Below the pieces are notes generated by a model. That model was not told where the DNA came from and ran no database searches. It was given only the letters and a program-made list of their open reading frames with translations. Positions 24,773-32,862 of a stretch of DNA of 32,862 nt are shown piece after piece. Within the stretch, counting starts at the first letter, position 1. Each line of letters begins with the position of its first letter. Location of the stretch: positions 1 to 32,862 of the forward strand of contig CALLCO010000299.1 in assembly GCA_937998695.1 (NCBI GenBank), written 5' to 3'. The position numbers and the translations under genes are program-made. The stretch is from Candidatus Ozemibacteraceae bacterium. GTDB lineage: Bacteria; Muiribacteriota; Ozemobacteria; Ozemobacterales; Ozemobacteraceae.

Positions 24773-25065
24773 GCAGGCTCCCGATCCGAGATTGCACCCC
24801 CCTCATCGGCAGAAGGCGCAAGATCGTTGAGTCATAGAACGGTGGGAACCATCGGTGGCCCGCGCCAGAGGCCAGCCGCCTGGGAAACGCCGCGCGTTCC
24901 CCAGGCCAGAAACAGGGTCCAGGGCCTTTGGCGGCACCACTCATCCATGCGAACATCCGCATCCGATAGCCCGGCCTGTCCTACGCCCGGCCTGTCCTAC
25001 GCCCGGCCTGCCTCACGCGCGGCCTGCCTCACGCCCGGCCTGCCTCACGCCCGGCCCGCTCCACG
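24773..25065. other. Gap between the lipoprotein and phosphatase genes
   Basis: The 272-nt gap (24773-25044) contains most of a 16-bp tandem array that continues into the phosphatase 3' end. No gene or clear terminator is visible. A TTGCGC with TGCAAT at 19-nt spacing upstream of the lipoprotein gene is too loose to call. Confidence 0.4.
24970..25065. repeat. 16-bp tandem repeat overlapping the phosphatase 3' end
   Basis: Six units of the type CCCGGCCTGCCTCACG. The units at 24970-24985 and 24986-25001 are identical, and the rest differ by a few bases. The stop codon of the phosphatase gene (25045-25047) lies in the fifth unit. The 16-bp unit is not a multiple of three. Confidence 0.8.
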
Positions 25066-26277
25066 CCCGTCCAACACCAGGACGGTCAGATCGTCGACCG
25101 GGTCGGAAGCGTGGGTATAGGCGAAGACGTGATCGACCAGAGCCCGCGCATGATCGGCGGGGGCCAGGGACGCATGACGTTGGCAGACATCGAGCAACCC
25201 TGCCTCGCCCAGGCGGCGTCCCTGCGGATCAGGGGACTCGGTCATACCATCCGAGCAGATGATGAGGCGCTTCCCGGCGAAATCGGGCAGATCGAGCGTT
25301 GCAAACTCCCGCGCGTCAAACAACCCGATGAGATCGCTGGGCAGTTCGAGAAACCGCCCGACCCCTTCGCCATCGAGCAGGATGGGGGGCGGATGCCCGG
25401 CATTGGCCAGTTGCAGTCGTCCCCCGATCGGATCGTAGACGAACGCCTGGGCCGAGTAATAATGGAAGGTCGAGCCCCCCTGCTCGTAGATGCGGGCCAG
25501 ATGCCGCAGGATCTCGACCGGCGAGGTCACCTTCCCCTCGAGGGGAATGAGATTGCTGACGAGGAAGCCGGTCACCAGCGCCGAGGCCACCCCATGCCCG
25601 GAGACGTCGGCCAGCAGACCGGCTACCGTCCCGCCAGCCCCGGGGAAGAGCCGGGTGAGATCGCCGCCGACCATCTCCGCCATACAGCAGGCATAGCCAA
25701 GGAACGGCCAGCGCGCCAGGTGCTCGGGGCCGGGTAGCCACTGGCGTTGCACCGTCTGGGCCAGTTCGAGATCGCGCACCTCGGACGCCGCTTCCCGAAA
25801 GACTTCGAGACCACCGACCACGACTCCGGCGGCGTCCTTGATCGGGGTGACCGAGACGGCCATCGGCACCCGCCCCCCTTCCTTGGAACAACTGAACACG
25901 AAGGTGCGGGGCGTGCCCGCCCGCCCCAGGTCCATGGCGATCGCGAGCGGGCAGACGGTCGAGTCGCAGAGACTGCGCCCATGCCGATCGACATGGCTGA
26001 GGACATTGTCGTGACAGCTCCGTCCCACGACCTCGGCCGCCGTGAAGCCGGTGATGCGGGCCGCCGCCTTGTTCCAGAACAGAATCCGGCGGGCGCGGTC
26101 GGTGATGTAGACCCCCAGATCCTCGAGGTTATCGAGCACCTCGCGCATCGAGAGGGAAAGAGCACCGAGCGGATCGCTGTCGCCTGGCGCCACGCCGATC
26201 GCCCGGTCGCTTCCCGGCCGGGACTGAGCCCCGGACGGCGGCCGGTCAGGCCCCGAATTCTTGCGTGAGCTGGTCAT
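25045..26277 (-). CDS. PAS domain-PP2C (SpoIIE/RsbU-type) serine phosphatase
   Basis: This encodes 410 residues. A disordered start (1-40) is followed by a PAS domain at about 45-165, reading LGVYITDRARRILFWNKAAARITGF, with Cys residues (SCHD, LCDSTVCP) resembling sensor PAS domains. A PP2C-type phosphatase of the SpoIIE group spans about 170-405. The metal motifs are intact: GGDL, ADVSGHG, CSDGMTE and DDLTVLVL. Such enzymes dephosphorylate anti-anti-sigma factors or related STAS proteins in response to a signal. Its ATG lies inside the Maf gene upstream (32-nt overlap, different frame), so it is the last gene of the pse operon. This suggests it may tune motility or surface glycosylation. The C-terminal residues come from a tandem repeat. 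Confidence 0.9.
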   Translation of the reverse strand: MTSSRKNSGPDRPPSGAQSRPGSDRAIGVAPGDSDPLGALSLSMREVLDNLEDLGVYITDRARRILFWNKAAARITGFTAAEVVGRSCHDNVLSHVDRHGRSLCDSTVCPLAIAMDLGRAGTPRTFVFSCSKEGGRVPMAVSVTPIKDAAGVVVGGLEVFREAASEVRDLELAQTVQRQWLPGPEHLARWPFLGYACCMAEMVGGDLTRLFPGAGGTVAGLLADVSGHGVASALVTGFLVSNLIPLEGKVTSPVEILRHLARIYEQGGSTFHYYSAQAFVYDPIGGRLQLANAGHPPPILLDGEGVGRFLELPSDLIGLFDAREFATLDLPDFAGKRLIICSDGMTESPDPQGRRLGEAGLLDVCQRHASLAPADHARALVDHVFAYTHASDPVDDLTVLVLDGRGAGRA

Positions 26278-28165
26278 AGGCCTTGTTCAACAGGTCGAGC
26301 GACAGTCGGCAGACGTCCGCGATGGTGGGGAACCACCGCCGCATCATGCGGATGGCCTGCAACTGGCAGCGTTTGCGGTCTTCGCACAGGGTCGGCAGTT
26401 CGTTGAAGTCCATCTCGAACTTCACGATGATCATCTGGACGATGTGCATCAAATACAGGTTGAAGTACTTGCCGAACTGGATGATCCGGCCGCGCTGCCG
26501 GGCCATCTCGTCGCAGACCTGCTCGAGACGGTCGGCGGGATACCGCGCCAGGAAATCCTCCAGGGCGCCGTAGCCCCCCTCGTTCAGCTCGGTTTCGAAG
26601 GCCGCCACCATCCGTTCCCCATCCTGGCAGAAGCGGATGACCCCCTCGACCTCAGTCCGCGTCTCCTCCATGATGCGTTTGAACTTGCGCCATTCGCGGG
26701 CGACCTCCGCCTCGGACGGCGCGGCCAGCACCTTGGGCAACCGGCTCCAGACATCGACCTCGCGTTGGCAATGGCGGTCGATGGCCTCCCGCAGGGTCAG
26801 GCGGACGGTGCCCTCAATGAAGGCCCCACCTTCGGTGGCGTTGATGCAGGTACCGCGATAAGCAGCCACGTCGGTCACAAAGGTCCTGCGAAAGAGATCG
26901 AAGATCTGATCGGTGTAGACCCATTCTTGTTCGTTTCCTTTCACTTGGAACAACTGCGACTGTTGCAGATCGAGCTGGGTGATGCCGCTCGCCCCCTCGG
27001 CGTGGGTCTTCTCGGCGTTCGGGAAGGAGCAGTCCTGGCCCACCAGGATGATCGGATCGCAGCCCAACGCTTCGAGCACTTTAAACGCCAGGTTCGAGCA
27101 CGACGGGCCGATGGGCAGCATTCCTTTCGGCATGTCGAGCCACTCGAAATGCGCAAACTGGCGGTAGACGATGACGGTGGGGCCCGTCCAGACCCGATAG
27201 ACCTGGGGCATGATGACCGGGGTCGCGGCCAGCCAGATATCGCGGCGCCAGTCCTCGGGCACGGGGGTGAACAGATCGGCCACCTCGGGAAGCCGTTCGA
27301 CGGAAGCGACGGCGTGGGGTTTGATCCCGTGGGCGTGCAGCACCTTCAGGGCGGAGTCGGCGCAGATCATCACGCACTTTCCCAGGGCCCGCGGCAATTC
27401 GGTAATGTTACGGTCGAGCGAAGGCCCGGTCGAGACCAACACTCCCGGCACACCGCGGAACGCGCCGTACGCCTGTTTGATCCCAGGGTTGCGGATGATC
27501 GTGCTGAGGTTGCCCATGATGTTCTCGACGCCGACCATCGAGTCTTTCGGGCAGTTCCCGTAGTTGAAGATAATGGTATGGGCTGCCTCGCGAAAGGCCC
27601 GCACCATGGCCCGGAAATAGTCGGCATGGATCTGCGCCAACACCGGATGTTCGAAAATGACCAGGGTCTTGAGGAACAGCTGCACGCCGACCCCGGCCTG
27701 CTGCAGCATCCCGTGCAACACCGCATAGGCCTCGGCCTCGGGCACCCCGACCACCCACCGGACCTTGTCCGATTCGAGTAGGTCGGTCAGGTCGACCGCC
27801 TCCAGAGCCGTTTTCATCGCCTGCAGGTCGGGCTCGATAACGATCAGACCCACGATTTCCGCCGCATGGTGCTGCAGACAGGCGCGCACCTGGTACCCCA
27901 GGCCCAGGCCCAGCACCATCATCAGGCGGGGATTGCGAAAGCGTTTGGCCTGCACCTGCTGCAAGGCCTCCCTGGCAGGATCGTAGCGACTATGCACCTG
28001 AAACGTCTTGTCGGCACGGCGCACCGCCAGGGTCGGCGCCCCGTTCCGGGCCTGCTCGGTCACATACGACACATCAGACGGGGCGCCGCTCTCGAGCGCC
28101 CGGGCCAGCAGCGGATGCCGCTGCCGCAGCACTTTCATATTGCGGGCGTACGGTCGCTGGGTCAT
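26246..28165 (-). CDS. Motility-associated (Maf/DUF115) glycosyltransferase
   Basis: Maf proteins transfer nonulosonic acids such as pseudaminic or legionaminic acid to flagellin before secretion. The 639-residue product has the DUF115 core: GVLVSTGPSLDRN, ICADSALKVLHAHGIKPHAVASVE and GPSCSNLAFKVLEALGCDPIILVGQDCSF, in order in the middle third. An N-terminal Rossmann-like domain (LMMVLGLGLGYQ, VIEPD) and a helical C-terminal region flank it. I start at 28165 (MTQRPY) because the ATG overlaps the stop of the methylase gene by 4 nt; an upstream in-frame ATG at 28231 would run into that gene. It sits among pse genes, which supports a glycosyltransferase for that sugar. Its acceptor (flagellin or another protein) is not in the window. 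Confidence 0.9.
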   Translation of the reverse strand: MTQRPYARNMKVLRQRHPLLARALESGAPSDVSYVTEQARNGAPTLAVRRADKTFQVHSRYDPAREALQQVQAKRFRNPRLMMVLGLGLGYQVRACLQHHAAEIVGLIVIEPDLQAMKTALEAVDLTDLLESDKVRWVVGVPEAEAYAVLHGMLQQAGVGVQLFLKTLVIFEHPVLAQIHADYFRAMVRAFREAAHTIIFNYGNCPKDSMVGVENIMGNLSTIIRNPGIKQAYGAFRGVPGVLVSTGPSLDRNITELPRALGKCVMICADSALKVLHAHGIKPHAVASVERLPEVADLFTPVPEDWRRDIWLAATPVIMPQVYRVWTGPTVIVYRQFAHFEWLDMPKGMLPIGPSCSNLAFKVLEALGCDPIILVGQDCSFPNAEKTHAEGASGITQLDLQQSQLFQVKGNEQEWVYTDQIFDLFRRTFVTDVAAYRGTCINATEGGAFIEGTVRLTLREAIDRHCQREVDVWSRLPKVLAAPSEAEVAREWRKFKRIMEETRTEVEGVIRFCQDGERMVAAFETELNEGGYGALEDFLARYPADRLEQVCDEMARQRGRIIQFGKYFNLYLMHIVQMIIVKFEMDFNELPTLCEDRKRCQLQAIRMMRRWFPTIADVCRLSLDLLNKAYDQLTQEFGA

Positions 28166-28776
28166 GCCTGACCCACTTTTTCGAACAGCCACCAGGTGGT
28201 GTCGTCCCAGACCTGTTCGGCGCGCTGCCACAGAAAGCCGTAATCAAGCAGGCGCAGACGGTCGCCATGGAGATCCCACAGCTCGCTGCCGAAATCACGT
28301 TTGTGCAGATGCCCGTCGAGACCGTGATAGGGCAGGTCCACCGGGTGGGGGTTGAAATACTCGTTGAGCAGAATGTACCGGTTTGTCAGATCGTACAAAC
28401 GCTGATACATGAGCGGCAGATCGGATGGCGGCAGGTGGATCAGCACCCCGCACGTCATCACCAGATCGAACGGTTCGGGCGGGGAATAGACCTGCAGGGC
28501 GGCCTGGGCGACCCGGATGAATGGTCGGGCGGCCATCTCGGCGCACGCCTTGGCGTTGATCTCGACCCCGGTCAGCCGGAACGCCGGGTTCAGGGAATGG
28601 AGCGCCTCGAGGTTGTAGCCCGCCCCGGCCCCCAGTTCGCCGATGGAGGAGATGCCCTGGGTCCGTGACAGCACATGCCGGAAAAACGGGCACCGGCCCC
28701 GCCAGTCGAGCCGCGTGCGCTCGAGATACGCATCGCCGAACGGTCCGGCCCAGAGGGCGGCTTGCCCGGTCATCAT
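28162..28776 (-). CDS. Pseudaminic acid biosynthesis-associated methylase
   Basis: The 204-residue SAM-dependent methyltransferase matches the PseMT-type family known only from pseudaminic acid loci. Motif I ELGAGAG is at 47-53, GVEINAKA at about 70-77, and FDLVMTCGVLIHLPP at 103-117. The conserved tail YILLNEYFNP...HKRDFGSELWD...DYGFLW...DDTTWWLFEK is present. It is thought to modify the sugar or its carrier, but the reaction has not been settled to my knowledge. Two ATGs are adjacent: 28776 overlaps the preceding stop (TGATG), while 28773 is one codon later; GGGAGG lies upstream. Overlaps on both sides show it is an integral part of the operon. Confidence 0.9.
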   Translation of the reverse strand: MMTGQAALWAGPFGDAYLERTRLDWRGRCPFFRHVLSRTQGISSIGELGAGAGYNLEALHSLNPAFRLTGVEINAKACAEMAARPFIRVAQAALQVYSPPEPFDLVMTCGVLIHLPPSDLPLMYQRLYDLTNRYILLNEYFNPHPVDLPYHGLDGHLHKRDFGSELWDLHGDRLRLLDYGFLWQRAEQVWDDTTWWLFEKVGQA

Positions 28777-29732
28777 CACCGCCCTCCCGGCCCCGGCAGG
28801 GGGGAAGCGGGCCGCGGGCGGCGCGTCGGATGTTCCTCCGCCGGCCCCTGCCGCCGAAAAACCAGGTGGGCCAGGTGATCGAGCACTAGCCCCCCTACGG
28901 TGGCGGTGGTCACGCCATAGCATTCGAACAGGCCGGGGTTCAACTCCAGAAACGCCTCGGTCGTGCTGGCTGCCCGCCGCAGGGCGAAAATGCCATCTTT
29001 AAAATGGGCCAGCAGTTCGGGCGGGATGCGTTCGGGCCAATCGCAGACGAATAGAGCCCGGGCTCCCGTGGCCAGAGCCTGGTCCTGGAGCTGGACCGAC
29101 AGCGGCGAGGAGGCCCCCAGCACCCCGCTGGCCGCGGTATCCCGCGAGAAGGGCTCGGAACGGACGATGAACCGGGGAGCGATCGCGAAGGTTTCCAGCA
29201 TCTCGAGCACCATGGCCAGCAGGGGGCCTTCCCCCTCGAGGCCGAACGGGTACTGGACGAACAGCGGGCTGATCGGCAGCCGCCACTCCACGTAGGCATG
29301 GCCCTGGCGGGTGCCATGCCCCATCAGCTTGAACCCGGCCCCCTTGAACAGGTTCATCGAGGCGGGATTGTCCTCGAACGTCTCGGCCCGCACCATGACC
29401 GCCCGGCGGGTCACCTCCTCGTGGTGGAGGGCCTGCCCGAGGAGCTCACGGCCATATCCCTTCCCGCGATGCTCCGGGGCGGTCATGATCGAGACGGTCA
29501 GGTGGCCGGGCTGATGCCCGGGGTCGAACCGGATGTGGGCCACCGCCAGACCATCGTCGATCAGCATCAACCCCACCCGGCGCGGGTCACCGAGCAGACC
29601 GCGGAACCAGGCCTCGTGGGCGGCCGGGTCGATGACCTGGTCGTCAAAACACCAGCGTCGGGTCTCGGGGTGGTTCCGCCAGGTCAGCAGCAGGCGGCAA
29701 TCGTCGGCACAGATCGGGCGAACGGTTTTCAC
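28776..29732 (-). CDS. PseH-like GNAT acetyltransferase with an unrecognised C-terminal domain
   Basis: I start at a GTG at 29732. It overlaps the stop of the synthase by 4 nt (GTGA) and has GGGAG about 7 nt upstream; an ATG in this frame occurs only far inside the previous gene. The product is 318 residues. Residues 1-150 form a GNAT domain with the acetyl-CoA loop RGKGYG at 89-94, and the PseH-like opening VRPICADDCRLLLTWRN and CFDDQVID. PseH acetylates the 4-amino group of a UDP-sugar on the way to pseudaminic acid. Residues 151-318 are extra: VCDWPERIPPELLAHF and similar segments resemble no domain I know. The gene lies between the pseI-like synthase and the methylase. Substrate is inferred from context. 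Confidence 0.85.
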   Translation of the reverse strand: MKTVRPICADDCRLLLTWRNHPETRRWCFDDQVIDPAAHEAWFRGLLGDPRRVGLMLIDDGLAVAHIRFDPGHQPGHLTVSIMTAPEHRGKGYGRELLGQALHHEEVTRRAVMVRAETFEDNPASMNLFKGAGFKLMGHGTRQGHAYVEWRLPISPLFVQYPFGLEGEGPLLAMVLEMLETFAIAPRFIVRSEPFSRDTAASGVLGASSPLSVQLQDQALATGARALFVCDWPERIPPELLAHFKDGIFALRRAASTTEAFLELNPGLFECYGVTTATVGGLVLDHLAHLVFRRQGPAEEHPTRRPRPASPLPGPGGR

Positions 29733-30772
29733 AGCATCTCCCAGGTGAGGATCTCGTCCTCGTCGATATCCCGGCGGGCCACCCGGCCCACCACGGTGTC
29801 GAGGAACTTGGTCGGAATGCCGTAGCCGGGGCGTTTGACGGCAATCATCGCCGGGGTCAGGCGGGTGCCGCGCGGGATCCGGCGGGCAGCCACCAGGCTG
29901 CGCCGGGCCAGACGGTAGAGCTCGGCCTCGGCCGGGGTCGCCTGCTTGACCGGGCTGCCGAGGGCGGCTTCGGTGGCGCGGACGGCCACGACCAGGGCGG
30001 TCAGCTCGGCGGGTTCGAGGGCGAAGGGGTGGTCGGGGCCTTCCTGGGCCCGGCTCAGGGTGAAGTGTTTCTCGAGGAGGCACGCCCCGCGCGCCACGGC
30101 GGCAACCGCCGCGTCATGACCCATCGTATGGTCGGAAAACCCGACCGGCACCTGGAAGGCCTGTCGCAGGGTATCCATGGCCCGCAGGTGCAGGTTCTCG
30201 GGCCGGGCCGGATACGCGATGGCGCAGTGCAGCAGGGCTACCTCGCCGCCGCCGGCCTCCCGCCAGACCCGCAGGGCCTCCTCGATGTCGGCCAGATCGG
30301 CCATCCCCGTCGACAGGATGAGGGGTTTGCCGGTGCGGGCGATGCGGCGCAGCAGCGGCAGGTGGGTGATCTCGAAACTGGCCACCTTGTAGGCGGTCAC
30401 GCCGACCGCCTCGAGCTCATCGACCGCCTCGAGGTCGAAGGGGGTGCACAGGAAGGTGAGCCCCGCCCGGCGGCAGGCCCGCACGAGGGCGGGCAACCAT
30501 TCCCGCGGGGTCTCCAGGCGGGCGATCAGATCGCACAGCGTTTCGCCCGGCCGCACCAGCTTGCGCTTCTTCAGGTAGGAAGGCAGCGGCGTCTGGCGGG
30601 AATACAGGTTCTCGGCCGCGAAGACCTGGAACTTCACGGCATCGGCCCCGGCCGCCGCCGCCACCTCGATCAGGCGGCACGCCGTGTCGAAGTCGCGGTT
30701 GTGGTTGCTGCCGGCTTCGGCGACGATGTAGCACGGCTGCCCGTCGCCGATCCGGCGTTTCCCGATCTTCAT
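29729..30772 (-). CDS. pseI: Pseudaminic acid synthase (PseI-type)
   Basis: It condenses phosphoenolpyruvate with a 6-deoxy-diacetamido-altrose to form pseudaminic acid. The 347-residue product has a NeuB-type TIM barrel with IVAEAGSNHNRD (16-27), AVKFQVF, LSTGMAD, LLHCAIAYPA, VGFSDHTMG and LLEKHFT. A SAF domain follows (about 290-347; RSLVAARRIPRGT, GIPTKFLDTVVGR). YKVASFEITHLPLL and the short loops fit PseI better than sialate synthase. Its neighbours, the PseH-like and PseMT genes, support this. The ATG at 30772 has CAGGAG upstream and a good promoter 35-70 nt away. PseB, PseC, PseG and PseF are not in the window; they must lie elsewhere or be missing. Confidence 0.9.
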   Translation of the reverse strand: MKIGKRRIGDGQPCYIVAEAGSNHNRDFDTACRLIEVAAAAGADAVKFQVFAAENLYSRQTPLPSYLKKRKLVRPGETLCDLIARLETPREWLPALVRACRRAGLTFLCTPFDLEAVDELEAVGVTAYKVASFEITHLPLLRRIARTGKPLILSTGMADLADIEEALRVWREAGGGEVALLHCAIAYPARPENLHLRAMDTLRQAFQVPVGFSDHTMGHDAAVAAVARGACLLEKHFTLSRAQEGPDHPFALEPAELTALVVAVRATEAALGSPVKQATPAEAELYRLARRSLVAARRIPRGTRLTPAMIAVKRPGYGIPTKFLDTVVGRVARRDIDEDEILTWEML

Positions 30773-30813
30773 CCCGGCTCCTGCGGGGCCGCTGACCGGC
30801 CCCTTCCAGCCCG

Positions 30814-30842
30814 ATTGTACGCCACCTTTTCCCTGATCGCAA
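30814..30842 (-). promoter_or_regulatory. Promoter of the pse-maf-phosphatase operon
   Basis: On the minus strand TTGCGA (30842-30837), a 17-nt spacer, and TACAAT (30819-30814). Transcription would begin near 30807 and give a leader of about 35 nt with the CAGGAG ribosome site. Confidence 0.65.
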
Positions 30843-30858
30843 TTGAGCCTCCAACCCC

Positions 30859-32851
30859 GCCGGTGGAGCGGATGGGATGGTCGCGGTCGAAGACCGGCTC
30901 GAGGCGCTCGCTGTTTTCCTGGCGGACGGCGTCCAGCACGTGCTGAATGACGCGGCTCATGCTGAGGGTGATGATGAGCCGGCGGCGCAGGCCGTCCTGG
31001 TAGAAGAGCGGCGGGGTGATGCGGATGCGGTCGGAGCGGATGAACTGCTCCACAATGCGGATGAGTTGGGCCAGCAGGACCTCGCGGCTGCCCCGCCAGG
31101 CGGTTTTCATCTGGTCGAAGACATCGCGCGCCGTCTCGAAGATGATGCGCTGGGTGCGGAATTCCCGCGCCAGGCGTTCCAGTTCGATGCGGTCCACCTG
31201 GGTCACATCCGGCTTGCCTTCTAGGATGGGCGCGAGTTCGGCAATTTGAGGGGTGTTGGCGGCGTCCAGGTCCAGCGGCGGCAGAGACGGCCAATCTCCC
31301 TTCAGCAGGGGCTGGAGGACGTGTTCGATGCGCACCACATTCGGCCAGCGGATTTCATAGGCGGCTTTGGCCGGGTCCCCCTGCACCAGCGTCTTGGGCT
31401 CGGGCGGCGGGGGCGGTCCGCTCTCGGTGCTTTCATGCGCCAGGGGTCGCATAATCCCTAAATCCGGATGCGCTGCGAGTCGAAAGCGTGTTTGAGGCGT
31501 GCCGCCGTTTCGGCGCGGTTGCAGACGGTGATCATGACCGGCGGGGTGGCAGACCGGCCGCCTGCCAGGCCTTGAGTGTCTCGCGCCAGTCGAAGCCGAG
31601 CAGGTAGTAGGCGTTGAGCACCAAGTCGGGCAGGGGTTCGTGCGGTTCGGCGCGGCGGTTGAGATCGTCCTTCACGTCCGGGTCGTTGTAGATGTGGTAG
31701 AGGCGCGAGCGGTAGGTTTTGGCATCTGGCACGATGTCGTCGCAGATGACCACGCGCGGGGTCTTGACCAGCCCTGATTCGATGGCGTCGTTCAGCCCAA
31801 AGTCGCTGACGATCCAGCCGAAGAGGGTCTCTGCGCGGCTCTTGCCGCCGGAGGGGGCAAAAGGCGTGGCGGAGAAGTCGTAGCATTTGAGGATGCCACA
31901 CGCGCGGTGCAGGCGGTCGAGGCCGCTGATCCAGACGGTGGCTTCTTCAGCGCTGTCTTTCAGGTCGCGCTGACGCAGGTACTTGTCGCGCGCTTCAGGG
32001 TTGACGCGCCAGGCGTGATGCGCTTCGTCGTTGATGACCAGAATGTTCCTCGCATTGGCCATCTCGCCCAGGACCTCGCGCGGGTAGGCTTCGTCGCTCC
32101 TGGGGCCGCGCTTGTCCACGCTGCGCCGCTTTTTGATCTTCTCTTCGCTCTCCCAGGCCAGGGCGTGCCAGTTGCGCACCAGCACGCGCCCTTGGCGCAG
32201 TTTGTCGAGCAGCGCCGACGGGACGATGTCGAAGGCTTCGTAGTAGTTGCCCTCTGCCGCCGGATGCAGCACTTCCAGCCGCTTTTTGACCGTCAGTTCC
32301 GGCGCGATGACCAGCACGTTTTTGGAAAAGCGCGCATCCTGCAGGTTGGCAACCTTGTTGAGCACCTGCCAGGCGATGACCATGGCCATCACAATCGTCT
32401 TGCCGCTGCCGGTGGCCATTTTGCAGCACTGACGGACGAAGTCGCCACCGTCGCCGGGGATTTCGAGGGCAGCGCGCTCGGCCAGGGTGGCTTCGGCCAG
32501 CCAGATGAGCATTTCGACCGCCTCCAACTGGCAGAAGAACTAGCGCCGCCGGTCGAAGTTCTCCGGGTCTTGCCAGTGTTCCAGCAGGCGCTTGGTGAGG
32601 CGGGTGACGCCCGGATAGCCCGCCTGACGGCAGGCTTTGAGGCGCGGACGGATGTGGTTGACCAGCGGAATTTCGACGAACTGGCCGGGGTCGTCGAAGG
32701 CCTTGGAGCCGGGGGTGGCGACCACGTAACCCGCCAGACGCCGGCCCACGGCCAGTTCAAACAGTTTCGAGGCCGGGTCGTAGCGCCAGTGGCGCGCCGG
32801 CTCCTCGAAGGGCGAGTTGATGATGAGGCGGTCAATGGTCGTGCGCGGCAT
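30859..32851 (-). pseudogene. Decayed type III-like restriction enzyme (Res/DEAD-box) gene
   Basis: The ATG at 32851 starts a protein that looks like the helicase-nuclease family of type III-like Res subunits (PRTTIDRLIINSPFEEP). An in-frame TAG at 32540-32542 interrupts it between FDRRR and FFCQLEAVE, in the same frame. The next piece (32539-31532) keeps Walker A MATGSGKT, NDEAHHAW (motif II) and SATPF (motif III). Near 31550 a frameshift moves the family sequence to another frame (TPPVMITVCNRAETAARLKHAF), which stops at 31458. A third frame (from about 31452) resumes with HESTESGPPPPPEPK and PIFETARDVFDQM-type sequence. The region between, which should hold helicase motifs IV-VI, is missing. 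Recognisable sequence ends near 30859 (PIRSTG). The last open frame continues to a stop at 30769, beside the pseI start. The nuclease end is also gone. It is therefore not functional as one protein. Family features and the missing part are recalled, not aligned. Confidence 0.85.
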
Positions 32852-32862
32852 CAGGCAATCTC

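Noticed and set aside
24784-24815. TTGCGC...TGCAAT upstream of the lipoprotein gene as a promoter
   Set aside because: The spacer is 19 nt and the -10 match is poor.
24970-25065. Tandem array considered as a CRISPR
   Set aside because: Units are 16 bp without spacers, and no cas genes are present.

Overview
The window is GC-rich DNA, densely coding, from what looks like a Gram-negative (diderm) bacterium. It encodes an outer-membrane beta-barrel-like protein ending in Phe, a lipoprotein, and sugar genes for nonulosonic acids of the kind placed on flagellin or surface glycans. I cannot place the organism from the sequence. The mix of ATP-citrate lyase, tricorn protease and many unrecognised membrane proteins suggests an uncultured or deep-branching lineage; a Riflebacteria/Ozemobacteria-like origin is only a hunch. 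No rRNA, tRNA or CRISPR array was seen.

Left part (1-8062). Three minus-strand genes come first: an exported helical-repeat-like protein cut by the window edge, a bitopic envelope protein, and the disaggregase ClpB. Divergent from clpB is a two-gene ATP-citrate lyase operon with a clear sigma70 promoter and a strong intrinsic terminator. All catalytic signatures I could check in both subunits are present.

Middle part (8063-17142). An extended -10 promoter drives a leader with three perfect hairpins ahead of a 39-residue membrane peptide, followed by a membrane/coiled-coil protein. A full-length tricorn protease lies on the minus strand. A polytopic membrane protein and a 668-residue exported NadD-like nucleotidyltransferase fused to a nucleoside-phosphorylase-like domain follow on the plus strand. 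The last is the most unusual protein in the window.

Right part (17143-30772), all minus strand. A tRNA methyltransferase (TrmN6-like) is followed by two nonulosonic-acid gene sets. The first is neuC-neuB-neuD-(small membrane protein)-neuA, of sialic or legionaminic type. The second is a tightly overlapping operon: pseI-like synthase, PseH-like acetyltransferase with an extra C-terminal domain, pseudaminic-acid-associated methylase, Maf/DUF115 glycosyltransferase, and a PAS-PP2C (SpoIIE/RsbU-type) phosphatase. Between the two sets sit an exported lipoprotein/beta-barrel pair and a cluster of a roughly 76-nt repeat. Another copy of that repeat lies 5.5 kb away.

Right edge (30859-32851). A decayed type III-like restriction enzyme (Res subunit) carries a nonsense codon, a frameshift, an internal deletion of the helicase C-terminal half, and loss of its 3' end. 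The promoter of the pse operon lies just past where its homology ends.
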